Positions 12,212-21,211 of a DNA stretch of 64,000 bases are shown here, in pieces. Each line of letters starts with the position of its first letter. Position 1 is the stretch's first letter. A model generated the notes under the pieces. That model worked only from the letters and a program-made list of their open reading frames with translations, was not told where the DNA came from and did no database searches. A program made the translations under genes and the position numbers. The DNA is from Amycolatopsis tolypomycina (GTDB lineage Bacteria; Actinomycetota; Actinomycetes; Mycobacteriales; Pseudonocardiaceae): NCBI RefSeq assembly GCF_900105945.1, contig NZ_FNSO01000004.1, forward strand, positions 4,402,001 to 4,466,000, in the 5' to 3' direction.

Positions 12212-15076
12212 ATGCCTGGTGTTCGATTCGGCGTGCTCGGGCCGATCGCGGCCTGGCGCGGCGCCGACCCGATCGAGGTGGGTTCCGGCAAGTGTCTCCG
12301 GGTCCTCGGGATGCTGTTGCTGCACGCCAACCAGCGGGTCGACCGCGAGCAGATCATCGAGGGCGCCTGGGGCGGGCAGCCGCCGCGCAGTGCCGTCAAC
12401 CTCGTCCAGAAGTACGTCGGCGACGTGCGCCGCTCGCTCGACCTCGACGACGGCGCCCTGCGGACGGTGGGCACCGGGTACCTGCTGCGGGTCGAGCCCG
12501 ACCAGCTCGACAGCACCCAGTTCGCGTCCCGGCTGGCCCGGGCGCGCGAGACCCGCAGCGACGGGGACCTGACCGCCGCCCGGGAGCACCTCGCCGAGGC
12601 GATGACGCTGTGGCGCGGAACCGCTTTCAGCGGCCTCGACACCCCGGCGGCCACCACCGAACGGGCCCGGCTGGACGAGTACCGCTTCGGCGCGCTCGAG
12701 GACCTCGCCGAGCTCGACCTGCTGCGCGGCCAGCACGCGGCGGCCATCCCCGACCTGTCCCGGCTCGCCGGCGAGCACCCGTACCGCGAGCGCGTGCGGG
12801 AGCTGCTGATGATCGCGCTCTACCGCAGCGGCCGCCAAGGCGACGCGCTCGAGGTGTTCCACGGCATCCAGCGCCTGCTGGCCCGGGAGCTCGGCGCCAA
12901 CCCCGGGCCCGGGCTGCAGCGCGTGCACGCGCAGATCCTGCGCGCCGACCCCGCCCTCGACCTGGTCACCGCGACCCGGGAGCAGCGGCCGGTCGCCCAG
13001 CTGCCTGCCGACATCCCGGACTTCACCGGCCGGGCCGAGCCCCTCGCCGAGCTGCTCGGCCTGCTGGCCGAACGCCAGGTGGTGGTCGTCGCCGGCGCGC
13101 CGGGGACCGGCAAGTCGGCGCTCGCCGTGCGCGCACTTCACCAAGCCCGCGACGCGTTCCCCGACGGCCAGCTCTACCTCGACCTGGCCGGCACCTCCGC
13201 CGTGCCGCGCGACCCGGCGGTGATGCTGGCCGAACTGCTGCGCGCGCTCGGCGTCACGGACGCGGTCATGCCGCCCGGCCTGCACGAACGAGCCGCGCTC
13301 TACCGGTCGCGGCTGGCCGATCGCCGGATGCTGGTGCTGCTCGACGACGCCGCGGGCGCCCGGCAGGTGCGGCCGCTGCTGCCGCCGTCCGGGGGCTGCG
13401 CGGTGGTGGTCACCAGCCGCCACCGGCTGGCGGACCTGGCCGGCGCCGAGCACGTCGAGCTGGACGTGCTGTCCGCGGCGGACGCCCGCGAGCTCCTCGC
13501 CCGCGTCGCCGGCGCCGAGCGCGTCGAGCGGGAACCGGAGCAGGCCGACGCGATCGTCCGGCTGTGCGGCCGGCTCCCGCTGGCCCTCCGGATCACCGGC
13601 GCGAAGCTCGCGGGCCGGCGCGCGTGGACCCTGCGGGTGCTGCGCGACCGCTTGGAGGACGAATCGCGGCGGCTGCGCGAGCTGCGCGTCGGCGACCTCG
13701 ACGTGCGGGCCAACTTCGACCTGAGCCTGCGCCTGCTGCCCGAAGCCGCCGTCCGGGCGTTCCGGCTGCTGGGGCTGCTGGGCGCGGAGACGCTCCCCGC
13801 GTGGGTGATCGGCCCGCTGCTCGGCCGCGCGGACGGCGACGACGTGCTGGACGCCCTGGTCGACGCCTACCTCGTGCGCCTGGTGACCACCGACCGCATC
13901 GGGCAGCCGCGGTACCGGCTGCACGACCTGCTGCGCGCGTACGCGGCGGAGGGTGCGCAGGAGCACTACCCGCTGGAGGAGCGCCGGGCGGCGGTGGAGC
14001 GGGTGCTGTCCGCCTGGCTCGCCCTCGCCGAGCAGGCCCGCGACCTCTGCTACCCCAGCCTGTTCCGGCCGACGCCGGGCCGTGCGCCGCGCTGGACCCC
14101 GGACTACCGCGTGATCGATCCGCTCGCCTGGTTCGACGCCGAACGCGGGACGCTGCTGCGGGCGATCGAGCTCGCGGCGGAGTGGGGCATGGCGGAGCTC
14201 GCCTGGGAGCTGGCGGTGGCCGCGGTGCCGTACTACGACCACCGCAGCCTCTACCAGGACTGGAACCGCAGCCACCGGATCGCGCTGGACGCCGCCGCGG
14301 CGGCCGGCGACGCCCACGGCGAAGCGGCACTGCTGCAAGGGCTTGGCCAGGTGCACATCTACCTCGACGAAATGGCCGAGGCCCGCCACGACCTGCGCCG
14401 CAGCGTGAAGCTGTACCAGGAGATCGGCGATCCGCGCGGTGAAGGTCTCGCCCTGGCGAGCCTGGGCACGGTGCACCGCGTCCGCGGCGAACTCGACGCG
14501 GCACTGGCCGTCGACAAGGAGGCGCTGGCCCACCTGGTGGCGGCCGGCCACCGGCAGGCGGAAGCCCAGATCCGGACGGCCATCGGCATCATCGGCTTCG
14601 AGCAGGGCGCCGAGGACGCGGGCCGGTGGATCGAGGAGGGCCTGCACATCGCCCGCCGGCTCGGCGACCGCCACCGGCAGGCGGTGATCCTCCGCACGCT
14701 CAGCCGCTACCACCTGGGCATCGGCGACACCCCGGCAGCGCTACGCGACCTCACCGAAGCACTGAAGATGTTCAACGAGATCGGCGACGAGCGGTGCGGC
14801 GCCTACACCGACCAGCGGCTCGGCGTGATCTACGCGGACCTCGCCGACCGGCCCCGCGCGGACTCGGCCCTCCACCGCGCGGCGCACGTGTTCCGCATGA
14901 ACGGCGACCGCAGCAACGAAGCGGCGTGCTGGCAACAGCTCGGCGAGCTGGAAAACGAGCTGGGCGACCCGGCCGCGGCCCGCCACCACCTGGGCCTGGC
15001 GATCGAACTGTGGCGGGCGGTCGGGCTGCCGGAGCGGGCCGACAGCCTGCAGGCGGTCGTCGACGCGGCCGGCTGA
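12212..15076 (+). CDS. SARP/AfsR-type transcriptional regulator with NB-ARC and TPR
   Basis: This 954-residue regulator has an N-terminal OmpR-like winged helix (about 1-95, MPGVRFGVLGPIAAWRG), a bacterial transcriptional activation domain (about 96-245), and an NB-ARC-type STAND ATPase. The ATPase has Walker A near residue 290-300 (GAPGTGKSAL) and a Walker B-like RMLVLLDDA. A winged-helix part around LHDLLRAYA and C-terminal TPR repeats (about 700-950) complete it. AfsR-type proteins couple signals to antibiotic or developmental promoters. The ATG at 12212 has CAGGAGGGG upstream. No biosynthetic cluster is adjacent, so it is probably global or acts in trans. The 11-bp-phased direct repeat just upstream suggests autoregulation. 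Confidence 0.93.
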   Translation: MPGVRFGVLGPIAAWRGADPIEVGSGKCLRVLGMLLLHANQRVDREQIIEGAWGGQPPRSAVNLVQKYVGDVRRSLDLDDGALRTVGTGYLLRVEPDQLDSTQFASRLARARETRSDGDLTAAREHLAEAMTLWRGTAFSGLDTPAATTERARLDEYRFGALEDLAELDLLRGQHAAAIPDLSRLAGEHPYRERVRELLMIALYRSGRQGDALEVFHGIQRLLARELGANPGPGLQRVHAQILRADPALDLVTATREQRPVAQLPADIPDFTGRAEPLAELLGLLAERQVVVVAGAPGTGKSALAVRALHQARDAFPDGQLYLDLAGTSAVPRDPAVMLAELLRALGVTDAVMPPGLHERAALYRSRLADRRMLVLLDDAAGARQVRPLLPPSGGCAVVVTSRHRLADLAGAEHVELDVLSAADARELLARVAGAERVEREPEQADAIVRLCGRLPLALRITGAKLAGRRAWTLRVLRDRLEDESRRLRELRVGDLDVRANFDLSLRLLPEAAVRAFRLLGLLGAETLPAWVIGPLLGRADGDDVLDALVDAYLVRLVTTDRIGQPRYRLHDLLRAYAAEGAQEHYPLEERRAAVERVLSAWLALAEQARDLCYPSLFRPTPGRAPRWTPDYRVIDPLAWFDAERGTLLRAIELAAEWGMAELAWELAVAAVPYYDHRSLYQDWNRSHRIALDAAAAAGDAHGEAALLQGLGQVHIYLDEMAEARHDLRRSVKLYQEIGDPRGEGLALASLGTVHRVRGELDAALAVDKEALAHLVAAGHRQAEAQIRTAIGIIGFEQGAEDAGRWIEEGLHIARRLGDRHRQAVILRTLSRYHLGIGDTPAALRDLTEALKMFNEIGDERCGAYTDQRLGVIYADLADRPRADSALHRAAHVFRMNGDRSNEAACWQQLGELENELGDPAAARHHLGLAIELWRAVGLPERADSLQAVVDAAG

Positions 15077-15200
15077 ACCGGCGCGCGTGCCCGCCGTTAT
15101 TCCCGCCACCCGGCGCCGTCCCAGCAGTTGGCCGCTTCCGCCCCGCGCGCGGAATCCGGCGCACACTGCGGAGACGGGCCGAAGAGAAGGGAACGCCGGG

Positions 15201-16397
15201 ATGACAGGACCACGGATCGCCGTCGCGCTGGACGGATCGGGGTGGCACCCCGCCGCGTGGCGCGAACCCGGGGCGCGGCCGCGCGAACTGCTCACCGCCG
15301 GCTACTGGACCGACCTGGTGCGCGAAGCCGAGGCCGCCAAGCTGGACTTCGTCACCCTCGAAGACTCCCTGGCCCTGCAGACGGTGCACTACCTCGACCG
15401 GCCGGGCGAGCGGACCGACATCGTCCAGGGCCGCCTCGACGCCGTGCTGATCGCCGCCCGCGTCGCGCCGCTGACCTCGCACATCGGGCTGGTGCCGACC
15501 GCGGTGGTCACCCACACCGAGCCGTTCCACCTGTCGAAGGCGATCGCCACCCTCGACTACGTCAGCACCGGCCGCGCGGGTGTCCGGGTGCAGGTCGCCG
15601 GCCGGGCCGACGACAACCGGCACTTCGGCCGCCGCGAGTTCGGCGAGTTCCGGCTCGAGGACTCCGCCGAGCCGGACAAGCCGAGCGCACTGGCCGACCT
15701 GTTCGACGAGGCCGCCGACTACGTCGAGGTGCTGCGCCGGCTGTGGGACAGCTGGGAGGACGACGCCGAGATCCGCGACGTCGCCACCGGCCGGTTCGTC
15801 GACCGCGAGAAGCTGCACTACATCGACTTCGGCGGACGCTGGTTCTCGGTCAAGGGCCCGTCGATCACGCCGCGGCCGCCGCAGGGCCAGCCGCCGGTCA
15901 GCGCGCTGGCGCACGCCGCGATCCCCTACCGGCTCGCCGCCCGCTCCGCCGACGTCGTCTACGTGACGCCGTTCGACCGCGACCAGGCCGCGACGATCGT
16001 CGCCGCCGTGCGCGAGGAGCAGGAGCGGGCCGGACGCGGCGGCGAAACCCTGCACGTCTTCGGTGACGTCGTCGTGTTCCTCGGCGAGACCGAGCAGGCC
16101 GCCGCGGACCGCAAGGCCCGGCTCGACGACCGGTTCGGCGCGGAGTACACCTCCGACGCGTTCGTCTTCACCGGCACCCCGGCCGGGCTGGCCGACCTGC
16201 TGCTCGACTGGCAGCGCGCCGGGCTCTCGGGCTTCCGGCTGCGGCCGGGCGCGGTCCCGCACGACCTGACCGCGATCACCCGCGGCCTGGTCCCCGCGCT
16301 GCGGTCCCGCGGCGCCTTCCGCACCGAGTACGAGGCGAGCACCCTGCGCGGGCTGCTCGGCCTGTCCCGGCCCGCCAACCGCTACGCCGCCGTCTGA
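15201..16397 (+). CDS. LLM class flavin-dependent monooxygenase
   Basis: This 398-residue protein of the luciferase-like monooxygenase fold uses reduced FMN or F420. Family traits are the N-terminal region LVREAEAAKLDFVTLED, the central ATLDYVSTGRAGVRVQVAG, and a C-terminal domain ending RSRGAFRTEYEASTLRGLLGL, which is shared with its downstream partner. It starts at ATG 15201 after a purine-rich GAAGGGAACGCCGGG. The gap to the next LLM gene is 10 nt, so the pair is an operon. The pairing resembles desulfurisation or chelator-degrading monooxygenase sets, but no flavin reductase is nearby and the substrate is not visible. Confidence 0.9.
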   Translation: MTGPRIAVALDGSGWHPAAWREPGARPRELLTAGYWTDLVREAEAAKLDFVTLEDSLALQTVHYLDRPGERTDIVQGRLDAVLIAARVAPLTSHIGLVPTAVVTHTEPFHLSKAIATLDYVSTGRAGVRVQVAGRADDNRHFGRREFGEFRLEDSAEPDKPSALADLFDEAADYVEVLRRLWDSWEDDAEIRDVATGRFVDREKLHYIDFGGRWFSVKGPSITPRPPQGQPPVSALAHAAIPYRLAARSADVVYVTPFDRDQAATIVAAVREEQERAGRGGETLHVFGDVVVFLGETEQAAADRKARLDDRFGAEYTSDAFVFTGTPAGLADLLLDWQRAGLSGFRLRPGAVPHDLTAITRGLVPALRSRGAFRTEYEASTLRGLLGLSRPANRYAAV

Positions 16398-16407
16398 GGA
16401 GGCCGAG

Positions 16408-17751
16408 ATGTCCCGGAAGCAGATCCACCTCGCGGCGCACTTCCCCGGCGTCAACAACACGACCGTGTGGAGCGACCCCGAAGCGGGCAGCCACATCGAG
16501 TTCAGCTCCTTCGTGAAGCTCGCGCAGACCGCCGAGCGCGCGAAGTTCGACTTCTTCTTCCTCGCCGAAGGCCTGCGGCTGCGCGAGCAGGGCGGGCAGA
16601 TCTACGACCTCGACGTCGTCGGCCGCCCGGACACCTTCACCGTGCTGTCCGCGCTGGCCGCGGTGACCGAGCGGCTCGGCCTCGCGGGCACGATCAACTC
16701 GACGTTCAACGAGCCGTTCGAGGTGGCGCGGCAGTTCGCCTCGCTCGACCACCTCTCCGCCGGGCGCGCCGCGTGGAACGTCGTGACGTCGTGGGACGCC
16801 TTCACCGGCGAGAACTTCCGCCGCGGCGGGTTCCTGCCGCAGGACCAGCGCTACGAGCGCGCCGAGACGTTCCTGCGCACGGCCTGGGAGCTGTTCGACT
16901 CGTGGCGCGGCAGCGAGGTCGCCGCCGACGCCGACAGCGGCGTATTCCTGCAAGACGCCGCCGCGGGCGCGTTCGCCCACCACGACGCCCATTTCGACAT
17001 CGAGGGCCGGTTCCCGGTGCCGCGCAGCCCGCAGGGCCGCCCGGTGATCATCCAGGCCGGCGACTCCGAGGAGGGCCGCGAGTTCGCCGCGGCCACCGCC
17101 GACGCGATCTTCAGCCGCTACGGCACCCTCGAAGCCGGGCAGAAGTTCTACTCGGACGTCAAGGGCCGGCTGGCGAAGTACGGCCGCCGGTCCGAGCAGC
17201 TGGTGATCCTGCCCGCGGCGACGTTCGTCCTCGGCGACACCGACGCCGACGCCCACGAACGCGCCCACGTGGTGCGCCGGCAGCAGGTCAGCGGGCAGAC
17301 GGCGATCAAGTTCCTCGAGCAGGTCTGGAACACCGACCTGAGCGACCACGACCCCGACGGCCCGCTGCCGTCGACCGACCCGGTGGTCGACGGGTCCACG
17401 ATCGCCCCCGGCCGCGCCAGCGTCCGCATGTACCGCGACCCGGTCGCGACGGCCCGCGAATGGCGCCGGCTCGCCGAGGCGAAGAACCTGTCGACCCGCG
17501 ACCTGATCATCGAGGTCACCGGCCGCCAGACGTTCATCGGCTCCCCGACGACGGTGGCGGCGGCCATCGACGACCTGGTCCAGGCCGACGCGAGCGACGG
17601 CTTCATCCTGGTCCCGCACGTGACGCCGGGCGGCCTCGACGAGTTCGCCGACAAGGTCGTCCCGCTGCTGCAGGAGCGCGGCTCGTTCCGGACCGAGTAC
17701 ACGGGCACGACCCTGCGCGACCACCTGGGCCTGGAGCCGCTCGAAGCGTAA
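16408..17751 (+). CDS. NtaA/SnaA/DszA-family FMN-dependent monooxygenase
   Basis: This 447-residue LLM protein belongs to the NtaA/SnaA/DszA (nitrilotriacetate/pristinamycin/DBT-sulfone monooxygenase) group. It begins RKQIHLAAHFPGVNNTTVWSDP and carries the typical SLDHLSAGRAAWNVVTSWD and PRSPQGRPVIIQAGDSEEGREFAA signatures. These enzymes oxidise substrates with FMNH2 supplied by a separate reductase. The length is normal. The ATG follows GGAGG (16398). It is co-transcribed with the LLM gene before it, and a perfect palindrome just after the stop ends the unit. Substrate unknown. Confidence 0.92.
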   Translation: MSRKQIHLAAHFPGVNNTTVWSDPEAGSHIEFSSFVKLAQTAERAKFDFFFLAEGLRLREQGGQIYDLDVVGRPDTFTVLSALAAVTERLGLAGTINSTFNEPFEVARQFASLDHLSAGRAAWNVVTSWDAFTGENFRRGGFLPQDQRYERAETFLRTAWELFDSWRGSEVAADADSGVFLQDAAAGAFAHHDAHFDIEGRFPVPRSPQGRPVIIQAGDSEEGREFAAATADAIFSRYGTLEAGQKFYSDVKGRLAKYGRRSEQLVILPAATFVLGDTDADAHERAHVVRRQQVSGQTAIKFLEQVWNTDLSDHDPDGPLPSTDPVVDGSTIAPGRASVRMYRDPVATAREWRRLAEAKNLSTRDLIIEVTGRQTFIGSPTTVAAAIDDLVQADASDGFILVPHVTPGGLDEFADKVVPLLQERGSFRTEYTGTTLRDHLGLEPLEA

Positions 17752-17785
17752 GGAAGTCTCCCCGGGCCGGCCCGGGGAGACTTCC
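17752..17785. terminator. 34-bp perfect palindrome, bidirectional terminator
   Basis: Two 17-nt arms (17752-17768 and 17769-17785, left arm beginning GGAAGTCTCCCC) are perfectly complementary without a spacer. The palindrome fills most of the 40-nt gap between the convergent LLM and SDR genes, so it probably stops transcription from both sides. Confidence 0.75.
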
Positions 17786-17791
17786 ACCGGC

Positions 17792-18547
17792 TCAGACGAG
17801 CGACGCGGTCAGCCCGCCGTCGAGGACGTAGTGGCTGCCGGTGATCCAGCTCGCGCGGTCGGACGCCAGGAACGCCGTCACCTCCGCGATGTCCTGCGGG
17901 GTGCCCAGCCTGCCCTGCTTGGCCGCGACCAGGTCGCCGAACGGCACCTGGGTCGCCGCCTCGAAGTCGGGGACCAGGCGCTCGACCATGGCCGTGTCCG
18001 CGAAGCCCGGGCAGACCGCGTTGACCCGCACGCCCGTCGGGCGCATCTCGACCGCCGCCACGCGGGTCAGCTGGATGACCGCCGCCTTCGTCGCGCAGTA
18101 GGAGCCGAGCAGCGGGCTGCCGCCGATGCCCGCGATCGAGGCGATGTTGACGATGTTGCCCTTCGACTCCACCAGGTGCGGGGTCGCCGCCTTCATCGCC
18201 ACGAACGTGCCGCGCACGTTGACCGCGAAGATCCGGTCGAAGCTCTCCGTCGGCTGCTGCAGCAGCGGCGACGACACCTCGATGCCGGCGTTGTTCACCA
18301 GGACGTCGAGGCCGCCGAGGAGGTCGACCGCCTGCTGGATCGCCGTCTGGACCTGGGTTTCGTCGGTGACGTCGCAGTTCGCGACGCCGGCCGCGCCGAT
18401 CTCCTCGGCCGCCTGCTTGGCCGCGAGGGCGTCGAGGTCGCTCACGACGACCCGGGCGCCGCGTTCGGTGAACAGCGCCGCGATGGCCTTGCCGATGCCG
18501 GCGCCGGAGCCGGTGACGAAGACGCGCTTTCCTGCGAGTTCGGACAT
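17792..18547 (-). CDS. SDR family oxidoreductase
   Basis: This 251-residue classical short-chain dehydrogenase/reductase is NAD(P)-dependent. Motifs are the glycine-rich VTGSGAGIGKAIA at the N-terminus, NNAG (LVNNAGIEV), catalytic Ser in NIASIAG, YCATK (Tyr and Lys) and a C-terminal GSHYVLDGG. The Asp in VVSDLDA after beta-2 favours NAD over NADP. It is the last gene of a three-gene operon with LLM oxidoreductase (11-nt gap) and acyl-CoA ligase. It may act as a 3-hydroxyacyl or alcohol dehydrogenase in the degradation of an organic acid. Substrate inferred only. Confidence 0.92.
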   Translation of the reverse strand: MSELAGKRVFVTGSGAGIGKAIAALFTERGARVVVSDLDALAAKQAAEEIGAAGVANCDVTDETQVQTAIQQAVDLLGGLDVLVNNAGIEVSSPLLQQPTESFDRIFAVNVRGTFVAMKAATPHLVESKGNIVNIASIAGIGGSPLLGSYCATKAAVIQLTRVAAVEMRPTGVRVNAVCPGFADTAMVERLVPDFEAATQVPFGDLVAAKQGRLGTPQDIAEVTAFLASDRASWITGSHYVLDGGLTASLV

Positions 18548-18558
18548 GCTGGTCCCTT

Positions 18559-19551
18559 TCACATCGCTTCGATCTTGGGGAGGATCTCTTCCTTGAGCCG
18601 CTTCATGTCGTCCAAGGTCTTCGCCACCGGGACGTCCTGGAAGGGCGGCCACAGGAACGGCATGGTCAGCCCGGCTTCCCGGTAGCGCTTGAGCTGGTCG
18701 GTGATCTGCGCCTGCGAGCCCACGAGCAGGTTGGTGCCCTTGCCGAGCGGGCTCTGGTCCATGTCCTGGTCGGTGATGACGAACCAGATCATGCTGGAAA
18801 TCTCGAGGTCGTCGACCGAGCGCGGGGTGTCGAGCGCTGCGAGCTCGCGCTGGATCTCGGTCCGCCAGCGCCGGATGTCCTCGGGCGAGTCCTGGATGCC
18901 GATCCAGCCGGACAGCCCGTACTTCGCGATGCGGGCGGCCGAGCGCCTGGCGTCCTTGAGGCCGCTGAAGAAGATCGGCGGGTGCGGTTTCTGCACCGGC
19001 TTGGCGCCGAACCCGCTGCGCTGGAAGTCGGCGAACTCGCCGTGGTACTCGAACACGTCGTTGGTCCAGATGCCCTGCATGATCTCCAGGGTTTCCCGGA
19101 CGTGCTTGTGCCGCTTGGGAAAGAGGTGCGACGCGCTCGCGGCGGCGAACTCCTCGGGCATCCAGCCGGAGCCGACGGCGACGTTGAGCCGGCCACCGGA
19201 GAGGTGGTCGATGGTGGCGAGCTCCGCGGCGAGGACGCCGGGCGCGCGGTAGGGCGTGTCGATGATGCTCATCCCGATCCGCACCTTCGACGTCTTCGCC
19301 GCGAGCCACGGGATGAGCGGCATGCCCTGGAGGAACTCGCCGCGCGAGCTGACCGGCAGGCCCTTGGGGAAGCCCTCGATCATGCCGAAGGAGTACTGCA
19401 TCTCCTGGGTGTCCGACGTCTCCGGGACGATGATCCGGTCGAGCGTCCAGACGGAGTCGAAGTCGAGGTCCTCGGCCAGCGCGGTGAGGTCCTCGAGTTC
19501 CCGCACGGTCACCTTGTCCCGGAAGTTCGGCAGGTAGAGCGCGAGTTTCAT
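18559..19551 (-). CDS. LLM class F420/FMN-dependent oxidoreductase
   Basis: This 330-residue single-domain luciferase-like oxidoreductase begins MKLALYLPNFRDKVTVREL and has the LATIDHLSGGRLNVAVGSGW signature common to F420-dependent members. It lies between the acyl-CoA ligase (11 nt) and the SDR (11 nt), so it probably oxidises the CoA thioester or the acid handled by that operon. RBS is GGGAAACACC. Cofactor choice cannot be read from sequence alone. Confidence 0.88.
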   Translation of the reverse strand: MKLALYLPNFRDKVTVRELEDLTALAEDLDFDSVWTLDRIIVPETSDTQEMQYSFGMIEGFPKGLPVSSRGEFLQGMPLIPWLAAKTSKVRIGMSIIDTPYRAPGVLAAELATIDHLSGGRLNVAVGSGWMPEEFAAASASHLFPKRHKHVRETLEIMQGIWTNDVFEYHGEFADFQRSGFGAKPVQKPHPPIFFSGLKDARRSAARIAKYGLSGWIGIQDSPEDIRRWRTEIQRELAALDTPRSVDDLEISSMIWFVITDQDMDQSPLGKGTNLLVGSQAQITDQLKRYREAGLTMPFLWPPFQDVPVAKTLDDMKRLKEEILPKIEAM

Positions 19552-19562
19552 GGTGTTTCCCT

Positions 19563-21095
19563 TCAGCGGGCGGTGAGGGTGGTGCGGATTTCGGTCTTGA
19601 GGACCTTGCCGACGGTCGACCGGGGCAGGTCCGGCCAGATCTCGATCTGCTTCGGGGCTTTCACGCTCCCGATGCGGTCCTTGACGAACGCGATCAGCTC
19701 GGCACGGTCCAGTTCCCGGCCGGGCCGGAGCTGGACGACGGCGGTGACGCGCTCGCCCCACTTGTCGTCGGGCAGGCCGATCACGGCGCAGTCGCGGACC
19801 GCGTCGTGGGCCAGCACCGCCTGTTCGACCTCGGCGGAGTAGACGTTGAACCCGCCGGTGATGACCATGTCCTTGGCGCGGTCGACGATGTGGAGGAAGC
19901 CTTCGCCGTCGAGGAACCCGATGTCGCCGGTGTGGTGCCAGCCGTGCGCCGACGCCTCGGCCGAGGCGTCGGGGTTGCGGTAGTAGCCGGCCATCACGAG
20001 TGAGCCGCGCACGCAGATCTCACCGCGTTCACCTTGCGGGACGGCGTTTCCGTCGCCGTCGAGGATCGCCACCGTGACCAGCGGCGACGGGCGGCCCGCC
20101 GACGCCAGCCGTCCCGTGTGGACAGTCCCGTCCGGACGGCGGTGCTCGGCGGGCGACAGCGTCGAGATCATCATCGGGGCTTCGGACTGGCCGAACAGCT
20201 GCGCCATCGGCCCGATCCGGTCGAGGGCTTCGGCCAGCCGCGCCGTCGACATCGGGGCCGCGCCGTACCAGAAGCACTGCAGGGACGAGAGGTCCGTCGT
20301 GTCGAGTGCTTCGTGGCCGAGCACCAGGTAGATGAGCGTCGGCGGCAGGAACGTGTGCGTGACGCGGTGGCGTTCGATCAGGGCCAGGAACTCCCCGACG
20401 TCGGGTTTGGCCATGATCACGACCTCGCCGCCGCGAGCGAGGACCGGGAAGCAGAGGACGCCGGCCGCGTGCGTCAGCGGCGCCAGGGCCAGGTAGACCG
20501 GGCGGCTCTCGAAGGGGTAGCTCATCAGCGTGATCGCCGACATCGTCTCGAGGTTGCGGCCGGTGAGCATGACGCCCTTGGGGCGGCCGGTGGTGCCACC
20601 CGTGCCGACGAGGGCGACGACGTCGCCGGGCGGGTCGGCCGCGACCGGCGGGTCTTCGCGGGCGGCGTCGAGCCAGGCGTCGAAGCCGGGCGCGAAGTCG
20701 TCGCCGTCGCCGAGGCGGACGAGCGTGGTCAGCTTCGGCAGCTGCGGGGCGATCTTGCGGACGAGGTCCTCGAAGGCGGGCTGGAAGACCAGTGTGGTGC
20801 AGTCGAAGAGGTCCAGGAGCTCGGCGTTCTCGCCGGCGGCGTTGCGCGGGTTGATCGGGCACCACACCGCGCCGGCCCGGGAGATGCCGAAGACGCAGGT
20901 GAACGCGGTCGGGTCGTTGGCCGAGAGGACGCCGACCTTGTCCCCCGGGGCGACGCCCGAGCGCCGCAACGCGCGGGCGACCGCCTCGGCCAGCTCGACG
21001 ACCTCGCCGTAACCGCGCGAGACCCCGTCGAGGGTCAAGCAGGGCGCCCCGGGGTCCAGGGAGGCGCCTTTCTCCAGGTAGAAGAACAGAGACAT
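19563..21095 (-). CDS. Acyl-CoA synthetase (class I adenylate-forming)
   Basis: This 510-residue enzyme activates a carboxylic acid to acyl-AMP, then acyl-CoA. The P-loop is VGTGGTTGRPKGVM (A3), followed by YGAAPMSTARL and FGQSEAPM (A5), HHTGDIGFLDGEGFLHIVDRAKDMVITGGFNVY (A7-A8), and the C-terminal catalytic Lys in RSTVGKVLKTEI (A10). It is the first gene of a ligase-LLM-SDR operon, divergent from TetR at 21212. It is a recognisable paralogue of the ligase at 55502. Likely substrate is a fatty or aromatic acid. Confidence 0.93.
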   Translation of the reverse strand: MSLFFYLEKGASLDPGAPCLTLDGVSRGYGEVVELAEAVARALRRSGVAPGDKVGVLSANDPTAFTCVFGISRAGAVWCPINPRNAAGENAELLDLFDCTTLVFQPAFEDLVRKIAPQLPKLTTLVRLGDGDDFAPGFDAWLDAAREDPPVAADPPGDVVALVGTGGTTGRPKGVMLTGRNLETMSAITLMSYPFESRPVYLALAPLTHAAGVLCFPVLARGGEVVIMAKPDVGEFLALIERHRVTHTFLPPTLIYLVLGHEALDTTDLSSLQCFWYGAAPMSTARLAEALDRIGPMAQLFGQSEAPMMISTLSPAEHRRPDGTVHTGRLASAGRPSPLVTVAILDGDGNAVPQGERGEICVRGSLVMAGYYRNPDASAEASAHGWHHTGDIGFLDGEGFLHIVDRAKDMVITGGFNVYSAEVEQAVLAHDAVRDCAVIGLPDDKWGERVTAVVQLRPGRELDRAELIAFVKDRIGSVKAPKQIEIWPDLPRSTVGKVLKTEIRTTLTAR

Positions 21096-21145
21096 CGTCG
21101 TCCCTCCCGACTTCGCCGGCGGCTGGTGAAGACCATGACCGCCAT

Positions 21146-21183
21146 TTGGACGAATGTCAAGATTTTCTTGGACGATTGGTCAG
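21146..21183. promoter_or_regulatory. Tandem operator in divergent ligase/TetR promoter
   Basis: Two related copies are present, TTGGACGAATGTCAAG (21146-21161) and CTTGGACGATTGGTCAG (21167-21183), sharing TTGGACGA followed by a GTCA half. They lie between the ligase start (21095) and the TetR start (21212). That placement fits a TetR autoregulatory operator controlling both directions. Confidence 0.5.
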
Positions 21184-21211
21184 AAAACGGCCGGATGGTA
21201 TCTTCGGGCCT

